Shown piece after piece: positions 9,870 through 20,900 of a stretch of DNA of 64,000 nt (position 1 is its first letter; each line of letters starts with the position of its first letter). The translations under genes and the position numbers were made by a program. This DNA is from Isochrysis galbana. Lineage: Eukaryota; Haptophyta; Isochrysidales; Isochrysidaceae. Where the stretch lies: the NCBI GenBank assembly GCA_018136815.1, contig CM030931.1, positions 10,365,072 to 10,429,071 on the forward strand, written 5' to 3'. The notes under the pieces were generated by a model that was given only the letters and a program-made list of their open reading frames with translations, did no database searches and was not told the DNA's origin.

Positions 9870-10782
9870 GAGAGGACGAGGACGATTGCAATAAGTTCGC
9901 GTGGACGGTGCTCCACAAAGGCGAGTACGAGCTCAGCCTCTGGCAAAATTCCCAGCTGATCCTCTCATACGGCAACTTCTTCTCGGGGACGAGGTGTGGC
10001 CTGCTGTCACGGGGTGCGCACGGTTCGAGGCACTCCTACTCAGTGTGGGCTCCCGAATGCATCTGGCATTATAATGTGCAGGGTCGTAGCGCTACGGACG
10101 GCCACGACCAACAGCGGCAGAGGAAGAAGTTGGCGCTCGCGTCGCGTCGCGTCTGTCGTGTAGGCACAAAGGGCATCCTATTCGGGATCGACGTCGCGCT
10201 CACCAACGGTGCGATTGTGTACAACTTCCTCGCGCACACGAATGGCGTGGAGGCGAAGCTGGTGGTGCAAAGAACTAAGGTGATGCGCGAGCCCCTCACC
10301 CGCGCCCGCCCCCGTGCCCCCCGCCCAGTCTGCACTCTCACACCCATACCATTGCTCTCCCTGCACATTGCCCGTGACAGGTGGCTTTTACTTTGTTGTG
10401 GGCGACGCAAACACTTGATGCGGTGAAGCCTTTGCGGAAGCGGAAACCTGCAGGGTTGTGCGTGATGAAGGCCGGGATGACGAACTCGTCGGAGTATCTG
10501 AGCCCTTCATCCGCGCATCATCAGGCGCGCGCAGAACACGAGCTGGTGGATATGGGGAAGGTGGCTGTCTCGCTCGCCGACCAGATTCGTCACGCGGGGA
10601 CGCGAGGCCCCCCCAAAGAGGTCACACGGATGCACACGTTGAAGGGTGTATGTGGGTATGAGGAGTGTGCCATAGACAAACCCAAGCGCCCCCAATTCAG
10701 ATGCTGTGCCTGCCGTGATGGAGCTGGTGCTTACTACCACATGCAGTGCTTTTTTCTTTTTTGCCTGTCACCGTTGCCTTAG
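9870..10782 (+). pseudogene. piggyBac-like DDE transposase remnant
   Basis: Three pieces match the second half of a piggyBac-family transposase in order. First, APECIWHYNVQGRSATDGHD resembles the conserved P-x2-I-x2-YN-x2-M-x-GVD-x2-D block. Next, GILFGIDVALTNGAIVYNF resembles the hydrophobic helix carrying the last catalytic region. Last, from about 10,660, the Cys-rich tail RPQFRCCACRDG through YYHMQCFF resembles the C-terminal zinc-binding region. The N-terminal DNA-binding and first catalytic parts are missing, and the frame is broken or split by an intron near 10,290-10,380 (an acceptor-like ACAG lies at 10,377-10,380). TTAA flanks were not established. The residue order makes the family assignment fairly good; activity is excluded by truncation. 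Confidence 0.6.
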
Positions 10783-11038
10783 GGAGTAGTCGGAGGTTTT
10801 TTCCCGTTTTTGTCGCGTTTTGCGTTTTTGTCAAGTTCGCCGCTCAATAACAATGTTGTAACCTTCTGCCCACATGCTACCTTGCTTAGGGCATTCTAAT
10901 CTGCCTATAAACTCCATGCTCAGCTAAAAATTTGAGCCATATGGCCCACCTTCGCCACCGATACGCGCACCTATTTTTGGACTTTTAGGTATACACTAGG
11001 GTTAAGAGGAGAGGAAGGACCAGCCCGAGCGAAGGACG
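10783..11038. other. Upstream region of the RBR ligase gene
   Basis: About 250 bp, AT-richer than the following gene, with T-rich runs at 10,795-10,830. No specific promoter motif recognised. Confidence 0.35.
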
Positions 11039-13474
11039 ATGGACTTTGGCTCGTCTCGTGTGGTCAGCCTCGGCGGCGCTCGCTCTCGCGCGGGCAAGTC
11101 GAAGCAGGAGCTGCTCGAGGAGTCACGCAGGCGGAGGGCCGAGCGCGAGCGCACGCATGGACGCACGCGCGCGGCCGCGCTGATCAACCGGGTCGCTCGC
11201 GGCGCGCACAGTCGGTGGCGCCTCGCGCGGCGCCTTCGCGAGGAGCTGCTGCTGAACGCAGCGGCGCAGCCGAGCTTGGGAGCTGGTCTTTCGCTAGCGC
11301 GCCGGCTTGGCTGGCTGCGTCGGGTACACCCACGTATGCCTGATGCAGAGGTGACGGAGGTCGTTGCAACTGCGATTCTTGCCGACCACGAGCGTCTCTG
11401 CAGCGCGCGGTGCGCCTGTGGTGCCGCACCGGACGGGCTCGGCTCCGCAGCGTGGGGGCGGCTGGTCCGCGCAGTCTGTCCGGCTCTTTTCGGCGCGGCC
11501 TCAGCAAGGGGAGATGCGTCGGCCCGCCTGTTGGAACTGTTGCTGGTGCCGCAAGAGAAATCTATGCCGGATTGTTGCAGCCTCACAGTGTCATTTGAGG
11601 CTCGCCATCTGCTAGCCCTCGAGGCTCCGCGCTGCATCGCGGCGCTTGCAGCGGCTGTACGCGATCCCCATTGGGAACACGAACAGAGTGGGATCTCGAG
11701 TGCGGCCCTCATGAGCCTGGTCTCTGTGACTCGCCAAGCCCTCAAGGTGGATCGCAAAGGAACTAATGATGAGGTTCATGTACCACGATCTGCATCAGCG
11801 AATGGCTCCAGCACGAGCGGCGCGTCCATGGATGTGATGCCACTCTTCGCACGCCACTTTCGGCCGGCTGAACTGCTGTTTCGCCCGCCTCCCATAACCA
11901 GTCAGGCGCGCATCGCTCTCCGAGCGCTCTTTGTGGACTGGACCCCAGCTGCACAAAGCGCCTTTGTCTTGGCTGTCGCAGAGGCGCTCGGTCCATGGCA
12001 AAAGGAGGGTATTCTCGCGAACGGGGCGGAGAGGCATAGTGCAGCATCCCTACTCATAGAGACACTGTCCACATGTGCCAGTGGTAAGAGTTGTGACTGG
12101 CGCACCTCGGGATGGTGTGAAGCTAGCCCACGTCTACTGCCCCCCGCGGAATTGTCAACTCTTCCCCGTGTCCTCGCGTCACGTCTCGCAGCCTCGCTCG
12201 CTTCTGGAGGATGCCAATCCGACTTTGCAGCTGGACCTCCCATGCATGTGAGTGAAGCAGATGCCATGCTGGCGCTCGTTCGCAACGGCTGGCGGCCCGA
12301 TGTAGCTGCGGAGGAGCTTAGATCGGACCTTTCGTCGCCGCCAGAGCCTGCTGATACACGCTTGTCGGACGCACAACAGGCGGCCCATAACGCGGACACC
12401 ACCCCAGTGTGCGGCATCTGCCTAGAATCGCCTACGCCGCCTTGCGAGCTTGCCTCGCTACGGTGTGGTCACCAGTTCTGTACAGACTGTTGGGGCATGT
12501 ACTTGAAAACTTCCCTCACATCGGGCGCGGGTTGCGTTCAAGCACGATGCCCTCAGCCACAATGCGACTCACGCGTCGTCGGCAGTTTGTGGGAGCGCTG
12601 TATGGGGCAAGGTTCTCCTGGCAACGCGTGGGAGCGTTTACGCAACCGATCCTTTGTGGCTGCAAACCGCTTGCTTTGTTATTGCCCTTCCGCCACTTGC
12701 CAGATCGCGGTCGCCTTGGTGAGCCAAGGGGCGGCCAACGTGCGCTGCAAGTGTGGCACCAGTTTCTGCGCTTTGTGTGGTGAAGAAGCGCACTTTCCCG
12801 CATCCTGCGAGGAGAAGCGCGAATGGGAACGTCTGCTGACGCAGAGCCCGGACGCGCAGTTTCTGGCGCTGCATACACGACCATGCCCCTCATGTGGAGC
12901 GCGCACGCAGCGAGAAAAGGGGTGCATGCACATCACATGCACGAATTGTGCGGCAGAATGGTGTTGGGCTTGTGGGCAAACAGGGAGCCGGGGCCAAGTA
13001 CACCACGTGTCGCAATGTAGCCGGACGCCTGACCCTTCATGGGCCTTCGAGCGCGAGCAACGAAGGATCATCGACGGCTCTTTTGCGTCCGCTTTTGATG
13101 CCGCAGTGTATTGTGCAGAGATTGGTGAGGTCATTTCAGTGGCTTCAAACCCGACGGGGGGCACGCCCGCGCCCAAATCAAAGTGTCGCGAAAACTTGTG
13201 CTCTACCCTCGACGAAGTGATGTGCCTCCTGCGCTGGGCACACATCTATACTTATTTTAATGCACATCGCGCTGCGGCAGCACCTGTGCCGCCATCAGTT
13301 CGCCTGGTGCTCTCACACCTAGAGCGACACGCAGATTGGCTGCTCACAAGGAGTGGGCTGATGGGCGGTGAGCCTGATCTAGAAGCGCTCTCGTCCACGG
13401 CAGGGGTTGCCAGGGAACAGTGGGTCATCTCATGCATGTTGCACCTGCGATCTTGCCTCACCCAGGATGGCTAA
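11039..13474 (+). CDS. RBR-type (Ariadne-like) E3 ubiquitin ligase
   Basis: RBR ligases take ubiquitin from an E2 on RING1 and pass it through a cysteine thioester on RING2 to substrate. The 811-residue single exon has all three modules: RING1 from C458 (CGICLES, then CGHQFCTDCW); an IBR about residues 540-610 (CKCGTSFCALCGEEAHFPASC); and RING2 about 615-665 (CPSCGARTQREKGCMHITC, then CWACG). The catalytic cysteine should be C629 in KGCMHITC. The tail QRRIIDGSFASAFDAAVYC onward resembles the start of an Ariadne helical domain. Just before RING1, ADAMLALVRNGWRPDVAAEE resembles a UBA-like segment, as in Ariadne proteins. The first 400 residues are helical and not recognised. The start follows a clean AT-rich upstream region. 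Confidence 0.9.
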   Translation: MDFGSSRVVSLGGARSRAGKSKQELLEESRRRRAERERTHGRTRAAALINRVARGAHSRWRLARRLREELLLNAAAQPSLGAGLSLARRLGWLRRVHPRMPDAEVTEVVATAILADHERLCSARCACGAAPDGLGSAAWGRLVRAVCPALFGAASARGDASARLLELLLVPQEKSMPDCCSLTVSFEARHLLALEAPRCIAALAAAVRDPHWEHEQSGISSAALMSLVSVTRQALKVDRKGTNDEVHVPRSASANGSSTSGASMDVMPLFARHFRPAELLFRPPPITSQARIALRALFVDWTPAAQSAFVLAVAEALGPWQKEGILANGAERHSAASLLIETLSTCASGKSCDWRTSGWCEASPRLLPPAELSTLPRVLASRLAASLASGGCQSDFAAGPPMHVSEADAMLALVRNGWRPDVAAEELRSDLSSPPEPADTRLSDAQQAAHNADTTPVCGICLESPTPPCELASLRCGHQFCTDCWGMYLKTSLTSGAGCVQARCPQPQCDSRVVGSLWERCMGQGSPGNAWERLRNRSFVAANRLLCYCPSATCQIAVALVSQGAANVRCKCGTSFCALCGEEAHFPASCEEKREWERLLTQSPDAQFLALHTRPCPSCGARTQREKGCMHITCTNCAAEWCWACGQTGSRGQVHHVSQCSRTPDPSWAFEREQRRIIDGSFASAFDAAVYCAEIGEVISVASNPTGGTPAPKSKCRENLCSTLDEVMCLLRWAHIYTYFNAHRAAAAPVPPSVRLVLSHLERHADWLLTRSGLMGGEPDLEALSSTAGVAREQWVISCMLHLRSCLTQDG

Positions 13475-13713
13475 CCAACACGAATTGGGGCTAGCTGTCC
13501 GTTAGCATTGTTGCTCAGCAAGGCAGCAAGTTGTGCTGCACTACCACATCTTCTAAGTTCGCGAAAGCTGTGAGCCGGTTGCAGCGAACGTACAATCTTG
13601 CTCCAATCTTGGGTATCAGCCATAATGATGTATCGACGCGCCGTTCGCTCAGACGTCAGCCGGCTCACATACGCGTATTCATGGTTAATTGGGTCGATTG
13701 GCTGGTCAACCAT
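13471..13713 (-). CDS. Possible short protein or exon, hypothetical
   Basis: The frame reads plausibly (EYAYVSRLTSERTARRYIIM and onward) and continues upstream in frame to about 13,770 without a stop. It is 3'-to-3' with the RBR gene and overlaps its stop codon by four bases. No family recognised. It may be a terminal exon, a transposon scrap or chance. Confidence 0.2.
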   Translation of the reverse strand: MVDQPIDPINHEYAYVSRLTSERTARRYIIMADTQDWSKIVRSLQPAHSFRELRRCGSAAQLAALLSNNANGQLAPIRVG

Positions 13714-13789
13714 GCCTGCTGCACGCAGGACACGCGCAATGGTGAGATCGTGCCATCATACCATTATCGTCTAAGCTCGCTCAAATGAC

Positions 13790-14554
13790 TCCGCGACTTT
13801 TTCTTTCGAAAAAATCAAAAGAAGGTGACGCGGGCGCATTATTGTGATTTTGCACTGGAGTATCCCTCTAGCGGCAGACATATGGGCTCCTGGCTTATGG
13901 CGTCAGGCATGGGGGCTATCAAGAGAAGAAGACGAGGAAGATGGCGCCGAGCCCCCGTGCGACATCGCGAAAGTCACCCGCCAGCCCCAAGACTAGGCCC
14001 AACTGTCCATCCCCAAGGAACGGCACAAGTCGGCACCGAACAACAAGTGGTCTAGTATCGTCACCGTGGACCGCAACACTACACCCAATTGAGTCCTCAA
14101 TAATGACAACGATAACTTCAACTAAGCTTATACTCAGTTCACCATCAACTATCTTTATCTTTAAAAGGAAAGGGGGCGGAGACGGGATGTAGAAAGTGAT
14201 AGAAGGTCGTTTGCTTCCATTTGATACCACCTCCCCCCCTCCATTCGGCTTGGAAAGGGTTGCACGCCTCGCACTCGTAGTAGGGTCGCTCCTTCTAGGC
14301 GTTCCTCCGGCTCCCCCCCCCCCCCCTTTCCCAGTAGCAGGTCGACGTACTGTGGGCTGTGGGATGCCAAAATAGTAGCGCCAAAATCGGGTATGACATA
14401 GTATGAATAAAGGTAAGCACCTCTTTTCCGGATCGACCAAGAATGCATGTGCATGTGCCGCAGGATCGTTTTTTTTCGAGCGAGGCCCGCGCCCGAAATC
14501 TTGGCTGGCGAGGGCGGCGGTAGCGGGTGTACCACTTGTGCTTTGGGAGGGAAA
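13790..14554. other. Intergenic / low-complexity, no gene recognised
   Basis: Ser/Thr/Pro-rich frames on + and Gly/Pro/Ser-rich frames on - are low complexity and were not accepted. A run of C lies at 14,314-14,327. Confidence 0.35.
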
Positions 14555-14655
14555 TACGCCGGAGGAAGGGAGGGAGGGAAATACCGGAGGGAGGGAGGAA
14601 GGGGGAGATACCGGAGGGAGGGAGGGAAATACCGGAGGGAGGGAGGGGGAGGTAC
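14555..14655 (+). repeat. G-rich minisatellite (GGAGGGAGGGAAATACC)
   Basis: Four to five copies of a 17-25 bp unit made of GGAGGGAGGGA followed by (A)ATACC. The G triplets could form quadruplexes on this strand. Confidence 0.85.
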
Positions 14656-14713
14656 CGAATGAAGGCAAGCCGCCTCCCATCAACTAAAGTAATATTCTAT
14701 ATTCTATGAATGA

Positions 14714-14760
14714 TATACTCGATAAAAAAATTTCTTAATATTCTCATTCTCGCCGGCGCA
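14714..14760 (-). mobile_element. LINE 3'-end scrap
   Basis: On the minus strand the sequence ends GAATATTAAGAAATTTTTTT, matching the shared 3' terminus of the LINE family (TTAAGAAG plus T run). Little else is recognisable, so this is a very short or different-subfamily copy. Confidence 0.45.
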
Positions 14761-14805
14761 CTATTGCTCGCACCCATAGGTATGCCATAGGCACCCTACG
14801 AAGAG

Positions 14806-14945
14806 AATCCCCCCGTTTGCTATCGGGGGATTTCCTCTTCCCCCGACAGCTATCGGGGGGTGCGCTTACAGCAACCCCCAGGAGCTATACCCCGATAGCT
14901 ATCGGGGGATTTTCGCGGTCCCCCAATATTTATTGGGGGGCGTTG
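14806..14945. repeat. Cluster of four C5-N-G5 hairpins
   Basis: Four stem-loops lie within 140 bp, each with a C-run, an A/T-rich core and a G-run: about 14,811-14,832, 14,840-14,861, 14,890-14,907 (perfect palindrome CCCCGATAGCTATCGGGG) and 14,922-14,943 (CCCCCAATATTTATTGGGGG). The first three share GCTATCGGGG. No coding content. Confidence 0.8.
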
Positions 14946-15363
14946 GCTGGGGGGGGGGGGTAACATACACTATACGAGCAACAAGAAGAAATTTGGAACG
15001 GCGTGGCGAGCGTTTTGCATGTGCGCTGGTGTACTGGGTCATAAGCGCTGCGTAGAACTTCACGGAGAAAGGGCGCAGTCGTCACAGAACGGCGTGCAGC
15101 AAGTGGGGCCAAAGCCTAGCGACAAAATGAAAAAAAGAGCAAGAAGCGAGGTGAGGTGCAGGGATGGGGGAACGTAGAGACAGGGAAACAAGGCAAAAAG
15201 TCCCAAAGATGGCAATGAAATTGGAAAGAAGCGACGACGGCTGAAAAGATTCGACTGAGGGTGAAAATGTATCTTGCACGATTTCGAGCCTTAAGCGAAC
15301 CCCTGGAAAGTTAGCCAAGTCCATACGCAAAGCGGAGTCCTTGAGCTCCTGCTGCCAAGGTTG

Positions 15364-16659
15364 CTACACATTCTGCCGCTGTGTTTCCTCCGTCACCACA
15401 TATTCACGATAAAACGAGGCAGCGCCGTCGACAAGCGTTGCGATCTCCATTGAGGTTCTTCGCTGGGCTTCTTCCGCTAAACGTGTCAATTCTGTCAAGA
15501 GACGGGACTGCAGGGCTGCAACACTCTCTCGGTATCGAGCTCGAGCTGATGCAGCTTCCACCTGATAACGTGCTTGGTGAGCCTCCTCGATCTGTTTTGC
15601 TCGTGCAGCAACAATGCCACCCAGGGCTTCTTGGGCCTTCGAAGTAGAGCATCCCGCGATGGCTTCGGACACTGCAGGCTCCATGGAAGCCAAAGGGCCA
15701 AGCGAGGGGTTCACCGCAACCCTAGCTTTGGCACCGTGCGAGCTATCCACAGAGTCATCCCGCGTCCTGATCGATGTTCCTGCGCTTGAATCACCGTGCC
15801 TGTCCTGAGGAATAAGCGTGGTGTCAATAGCAGTTTGAGGCTGCGAACACTGCGAGCTTTGTGGCTCCGCTCGATCAGCAAATCCGAGGTCGTTCAGAAA
15901 GCTTGATCGCATGGTGTTGAGGAGTGCTGTTTCAGTCGAAGGCGCTATGCTGACGTGGTAATGCGGCGGGGCAACGCCTCTCCGATCGAACATAGCGGAG
16001 TCTTTGGAGCCAACATCCTCGCACTTCGCAGTATTCACTTCCTCTCTAGCTGTGCAGGTATAATCTTCCGGTGAGCCAGCTCCTCGAGTGGCTGGAAGGG
16101 CAGGCATACTTGAGCTGGTATGAGGCGCCACCAGCCGCTCTGTGAATGATTCAGCGGACGTCCCGCCAGCTCCGCACCGTGATGCCGGTGATGTACTCGT
16201 TTCTTTCCCTGAACTCCGCGACGGGGCATCCACCTCATCAGTATTTGGCCTCTGATACTGTGAGGACCTCAAGGTGGTTGACAGAGACGAGCAGTAGTGT
16301 GGAGCCCCCTGCTCTCTCCCTCTGCTGCCGGTATCCTTGACGTGGATTTCGACGTGAGGCACTGTCGAGCATCCGCTTTGTCGTCCTGTGGAACGGGCGC
16401 GCGACCGGTCCTGCCGCATGCGCGAGCGGATCGTGTAGGAGGCCGCAAGGCTATTGAGGGGAGCGGAGCACTCAGGGCCGAGCGCTGCCTGGCGATGGGA
16501 GGCACGGCGTTGCTCCTGCTCTCGGGTCTGGGCGAGCAGCCTCTGCTCTAGCGCGTACCGCTCTGTCTCATCCGCTTCTCCAGGCTCCCAAAGCCCCGAC
16601 TGCACGCCCGTCGAGAGCCGACCACCTCGCGGACGGTCGACAGTTAGACACTGCGACAT
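15364..16659 (-). CDS. Hypothetical disordered protein with C-terminal coiled coil
   Basis: Not recognised. 431 residues starting MSQCLTVDRPRGGRLS. Most of the protein is Ser/Thr/Arg-rich and probably disordered. Residues about 335-425 form a strong helical or coiled-coil segment (ARAKQIEEAHQARYQVEAAS, then LTELTRLAEEAQRR). The stop at 15,364 may not be the real end: an open minus-strand frame at about 15,345-15,082 (ELKDSALRMDLANFPGV) could be a further exon. A CT-rich leader precedes the start on the sense strand. Confidence 0.55.
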   Translation of the reverse strand: MSQCLTVDRPRGGRLSTGVQSGLWEPGEADETERYALEQRLLAQTREQEQRRASHRQAALGPECSAPLNSLAASYTIRSRMRQDRSRARSTGRQSGCSTVPHVEIHVKDTGSRGREQGAPHYCSSLSTTLRSSQYQRPNTDEVDAPSRSSGKETSTSPASRCGAGGTSAESFTERLVAPHTSSSMPALPATRGAGSPEDYTCTAREEVNTAKCEDVGSKDSAMFDRRGVAPPHYHVSIAPSTETALLNTMRSSFLNDLGFADRAEPQSSQCSQPQTAIDTTLIPQDRHGDSSAGTSIRTRDDSVDSSHGAKARVAVNPSLGPLASMEPAVSEAIAGCSTSKAQEALGGIVAARAKQIEEAHQARYQVEAASARARYRESVAALQSRLLTELTRLAEEAQRRTSMEIATLVDGAASFYREYVVTEETQRQNV

Positions 16660-16684
16660 GCGCCGAGCTTCTTTCGAGAAGAGG

Positions 16685-16738
16685 ACAGCAGCGAGAGAGA
16701 CGGAAACAGGAGAGAGAGAGAGAGTTAGAGAGTTTTAA
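16685..16738 (-). promoter_or_regulatory. Pyrimidine-rich leader of the 16659 gene
   Basis: GAGA-rich on +, so CT-rich on the sense strand, from 25 bp upstream of the start codon. Same position and strand bias as the leaders of the kinase, patatin and cNMP genes. Confidence 0.5.
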
Positions 16739-16739
16739 T

Positions 16740-17633
16740 AAGATAGAACGATGCCTGTTGAAGATATGTGAGAGTATATTCTAGGGCGGTCAAACAGGGG
16801 CTTTTTAACTACCAGTAAGTGTTGGGCTGATTATTGGACCGTGGCGCGATGCCCAAAAAAAACCTCCAGGGGGGCCCACCTGCCACCACGAAAATCTTCG
16901 CCAAGAAACGGTGCGGTTCGCCCCCGCTCTCTCCCCCTCCGTCACGCGCGCTCACGCTCTACCCGGTAAGAGTAAGAGTAAAGAATTTGCGGTCGCGCCC
17001 GCGGGGGCGGGGGGATCGGGATCGGTTCCTTCATATCGAAGCTACATTTGGCATTTGATTCCCGCCCGATGCAGCGCCGTGTCGGGCTACCGACAGTCCG
17101 ACCGCCCCCTGACCCTCTGGCTTCGTTGCCCGCGCAGCCCACCTAGCTGCTCACAGCTCACAGCGCGCGCATGCGGCTACCCTGGCCCCCTGGCTGCCAG
17201 AGACCCCGCCCCGACCATCCCGACCCGCCCCTCGCAGGATTGCAGGATTCGCCCTCACTCAAACTCGGCATAGAGAACCAAGACCAGCTCACCGGCGCAG
17301 CCGTCCACGCGTGGCTGACGAGCCTCTGCGTTGTGAGGCTGCCTTCGGGGCCCTCCTCTCTCTGAAAGTGCTGCCAGATCCGGCGCTGATCGATGAGGCA
17401 TGAGGCAACGACCCGTGGCCCGTGGGCGGCCTCAGAACGGGCCACATCGTGGCGCTCTACGCCGCGGCGAGCAGGAAAGCCTAAGATCCTGCCAGAGCGC
17501 CTTACAACGCATCTGGCGGGAACCACCACCCCCCTCGCGCCCGACGTCTCCTCGACGGTCTCTTCGCCGCGCTCTGTGGATGAGTCGCTGCGGCGAGTGA
17601 TCGGGCTAGGGCTAGCATTAGCACTAGCACGCG
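16740..17633. other. Unassigned region, probably old transposon sequence
   Basis: No gene recognised. A 182-residue minus frame (17,158-17,706) is Arg/Ser/Pro-rich and has no family resemblance. Its downstream border is a repeat shared with 46 kb, which suggests transposon origin. Confidence 0.3.
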
Positions 17634-17719
17634 TCAAGGTGTACGGGCAAGTGTGCTGAGGGCTGTTGTGATAGCACCGGGCTAGTGGCAGTAGTGATAC
17701 TAACACTCAGATGTTTTAT
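17634..17719. repeat. Dispersed repeat, copy 1 of 2
   Basis: About 85 bp align with 46,052-46,137, including ACCGGGCTAGTGG and ACTAAC-CTCAG blocks, roughly 80 percent identical by eye. The element type is unknown. Confidence 0.7.
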
Positions 17720-17916
17720 TACAACAAGGGCACTTGTCTTTTGTTGTCCTTGTTGGTATTGTCAGCCACTTAGCGCTATCGGGTTTTAATTGTTTGCTAA
17801 GAAGCAGGCTCCCACAAACTCGTTGCCCGTCCACCACTGCACGCGTCGTCAGGATTGAGAAAAAGAAGCTAGAGAATTTCTCGCCGCATGATAGGCGTGT
17901 CCCCATCTTCTAGTGC

Positions 17917-20900
17917 CTATTTGCGGTATTCCATGTGTAGAAGGTAGAGGAGAAAGCTAAGTTTGGTCTGACGCGTAAGAACGGGTGGTTGGGCTTCACA
18001 AGGTGGTGAGGGATCCTCTTCTTCAACCGCCTCATTCTCCTCCGCCTCCACGTCGCTCCCCATCCCTCCCGTGCCACTGGCCGCCTGGGCAGCGGCTTCC
18101 GCAGCGGCCTTCGCTCGCGAGAGGAAGGAAGAGGCAGTAGAGCTGAGGAGGTCTTGATTCTCTGGCGCTATGGGTAGTTTCTTTTCGAGGTAAGCAGCGG
18201 CATGCTGAGCAACTGTCATATGCACAGATATCTAAGGCCAAAAGAGAGCTTGGAGTGAATGAAGCAATGCCCGTGAGCACGAGGATCCACGCGCTGGGCC
18301 ACTTCAGGGAGGGCAGCACCCGATGGCAACGCACGCGTCACACCTGTCCAGCGACGAAGAGTTGCTCATGTTGTAACTTGGTGAGCCCAAAATCGAAGGG
18401 CGAAAAAGAACCGCCACACAGCGTGATGATCTGTGGCGCTAGACTGAAGAAAGAGGGCGGCGGCGAGCCAAAGTTCTCGGGCAAGCGTGTGAGAGGTGAA
18501 GAGTGGCCGCTGGGAGATTGCCCCCCATCTTCCGCGGAGACGCGCGATTGAGTCGATGGCTCGATCAAATCGGAAACTGCATGTGGAGCCGATTGAAGTA
18601 GAAATCTCTATAGCGTTGCAAGGAGCGAGGCGAGGTAGGTCAACAGTGGGCATGTGTCTGGTGAATGCGGACATCGGTGTTGGGATGGCACCAGCTGATG
18701 TTTACGCTGAGCGAAGTTGCTACAACGGACCTTGAGCGAGGACCATGAAGTGGGCCATGATGCTCCCTTTGCCCACGCATTGTGAGGGGCGGTATTATCC
18801 CCCCCCGAGGCCATCCGAATTTGCAGTGCGAGGTTGGCATCCATCATCGTTTGCATGCAGGTCGTCGCCAAGTCGACTCCATCACGAACCGGGTAGATGC
18901 CTCGCTCTTTCATGCGCTGTTCCATCCGAGTCAGCTCAGCGATAACCTGAGATGGCGTGAGGAAGATGTATGCGTGCTTGTTTGTTGTGTTGGACATTGG
19001 TCGCACGGTGTGCGAGTAGGTGGCAGGCTGGTGAGGCTCACCTCAGCTTCTGCGACATGTGTGTTCGCCCCTCTCTTCAGGGTGTGAAGAGACCCAAAGT
19101 TGTACATGTACCAGTCCTTTGGCCTCACCATCAGTCCAAGGCGGTGGCCATCATCGGGCAATGCGTTCATGGGGAAATCATTGCACATTCCACCATCACA
19201 ATAGACGTGGCGGCCATAACTACACATGGGAGAGAAGTGTGAGGGAGTTTGAGTCGTCCCAGTTCGGTGGCGTGGGGAGAGAATTCAGGACCAGGGACTC
19301 ATGTGGGTGAGTATTGAGTTGAGGCAAGATGCGATGACCGCAGCTCGGCTTTTCCTTATGAAGTCGCCCTAGAGGACCTGCTTCCCATCCGTCGTGCTCA
19401 CCGGAATGGCTCGATCAGCCCCGGGACTCCCATGGACATGCGGACAGCTACTCGAACTGGTAAATCGGGATCGGTCTCAGGAGTCAGCTGACGCTCTCGC
19501 CCAGTATCAAGCTCGGTCACCAGAATTACCAAGCGTTTGCCAAACTCGGCCTTCACCTAGGATGCAGAATCAATGGCGGGATGTGAGCCCATTGGTGGAT
19601 GAGATTCTTGTTCGGACCAATGGTCCTCGTGATGGTGTGGCGATTCCAAAGTGCGGGCGAACAGGACAACTGGGCGTCAGAAGCGGCTTGCCTGTCCAAG
19701 GGTGATGTTAGGAGCGCAGCACTCGCGGTGCTTCTTCCCGGAACCACATATGCACGTCTTGGTCTTTGAGATGCTTGGCCGTTGAGCCAAGGCATCACCG
19801 ATCAAACTGCAGACGGAAGGGGTAGGAAAGATCGGTCGGTGAGCATTAATTTTTTCCAGTCCTAGGTGAGTGTCGAGCTCTGGATCCGGATCGTCTGCCG
19901 CACCGGTCGAGTTCAGCGCCCGAATTGATCCCGGGCCCATTGCCCTGAGAGATTTCGCGTAGTGCCCAAGGAACAGCACCCTGCCGATGAATGACCTAAT
20001 GAGCATGCACACGAGCAAGGCGCAAAGCTCGGATGGTTGGATTGTGGTTGTGGAGTCGCGGGCTGAGCGTAGCAGGGAACCGCGGAAGGGCGAGTCCTCT
20101 GATAGTTTTGGTGTCTAGCAGCTTACCTGTAAAAGAGTCAGCAGGGTGTTTCCCAAGGCCCGAAATAGGGCACCAAGCTCCGGATAGGCAAGCCGATGAA
20201 ATGGCATCGTCGTGACAAGTCGGTATACGGCCTCTGCCTCATATCCGACCTACGGGGAAGAGGGCCACTGTTGAGCGTGAAAGCATGGTGATTTGTTTTT
20301 CACAGCGATCCCATTCACCGAGTGCATCAAGTCTGGATGCAATTGACCCATGGCCAGCACACACCGCGAGGCAAGCCACGATGACAGCCCCTGCACTGAC
20401 TCCCGCGAGCGTGGTCAGCTTCTCGTACTTGAGCCCATACCGCTCCAGCGCGAAGAGGCCTCCGACGTGAGCTGCTGCTAAGATGCCTGCATGTGCGGAA
20501 TCGATGGTGTGGCGTGATTCTCAACTAGCACAACCGAGCAGAGTCAATATGAGCGAGCTTGGTTCTTTGTTTGACCTTTTACAAGAGGCTCGGAACGCGA
20601 ACGCGTTTCCGCGCACACCATCACCGGAGCCCCTGGGCATGGAGCAACTCTCACCACATCCGTAGATGGCTAGGGATGTTGCATTGGCCACGTGCTCAGT
20701 GAACTCGGGCAGAGCCTCGTCACACTGCGTCTCCTTCAGCAACTCTTCCATCTTCTCCATCTCCTTGCGGCACCGCCTCTCCTCAGCACGCGCCGCATCG
20801 GCATTAGTTTTGCGTATCTCGCTCATGATGGGTCGCGCGTACAGATGGGGAGGTTTGCGGCAGTAGGCCCACGCAGCGAGATACCCAGCGAGTGCCAGCG

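Noticed and set aside
9355-9975. Minus-strand frames with repeated NHHQPTHGKAF-type units as a repeat protein
   Set aside because: They follow the DNA minisatellite exactly in all three frames, so the peptide repeat is a by-product.
10021-10040. GGTTCGA word as a tRNA B box
   Set aside because: No acceptor stem, anticodon arm or A box around it; it lies inside the piggyBac-like coding remnant.
13919-14683. 254-residue minus-strand Pro/Ser/Gly frame
   Set aside because: Low complexity produced by the GGAGGGAGGG minisatellite and C runs; no conserved pattern.
14806-14945. Possible CRISPR-like array from repeated palindromes
   Set aside because: Units are irregular in length and spacing, there are no unique constant-size spacers or cas genes, and the context is eukaryotic.
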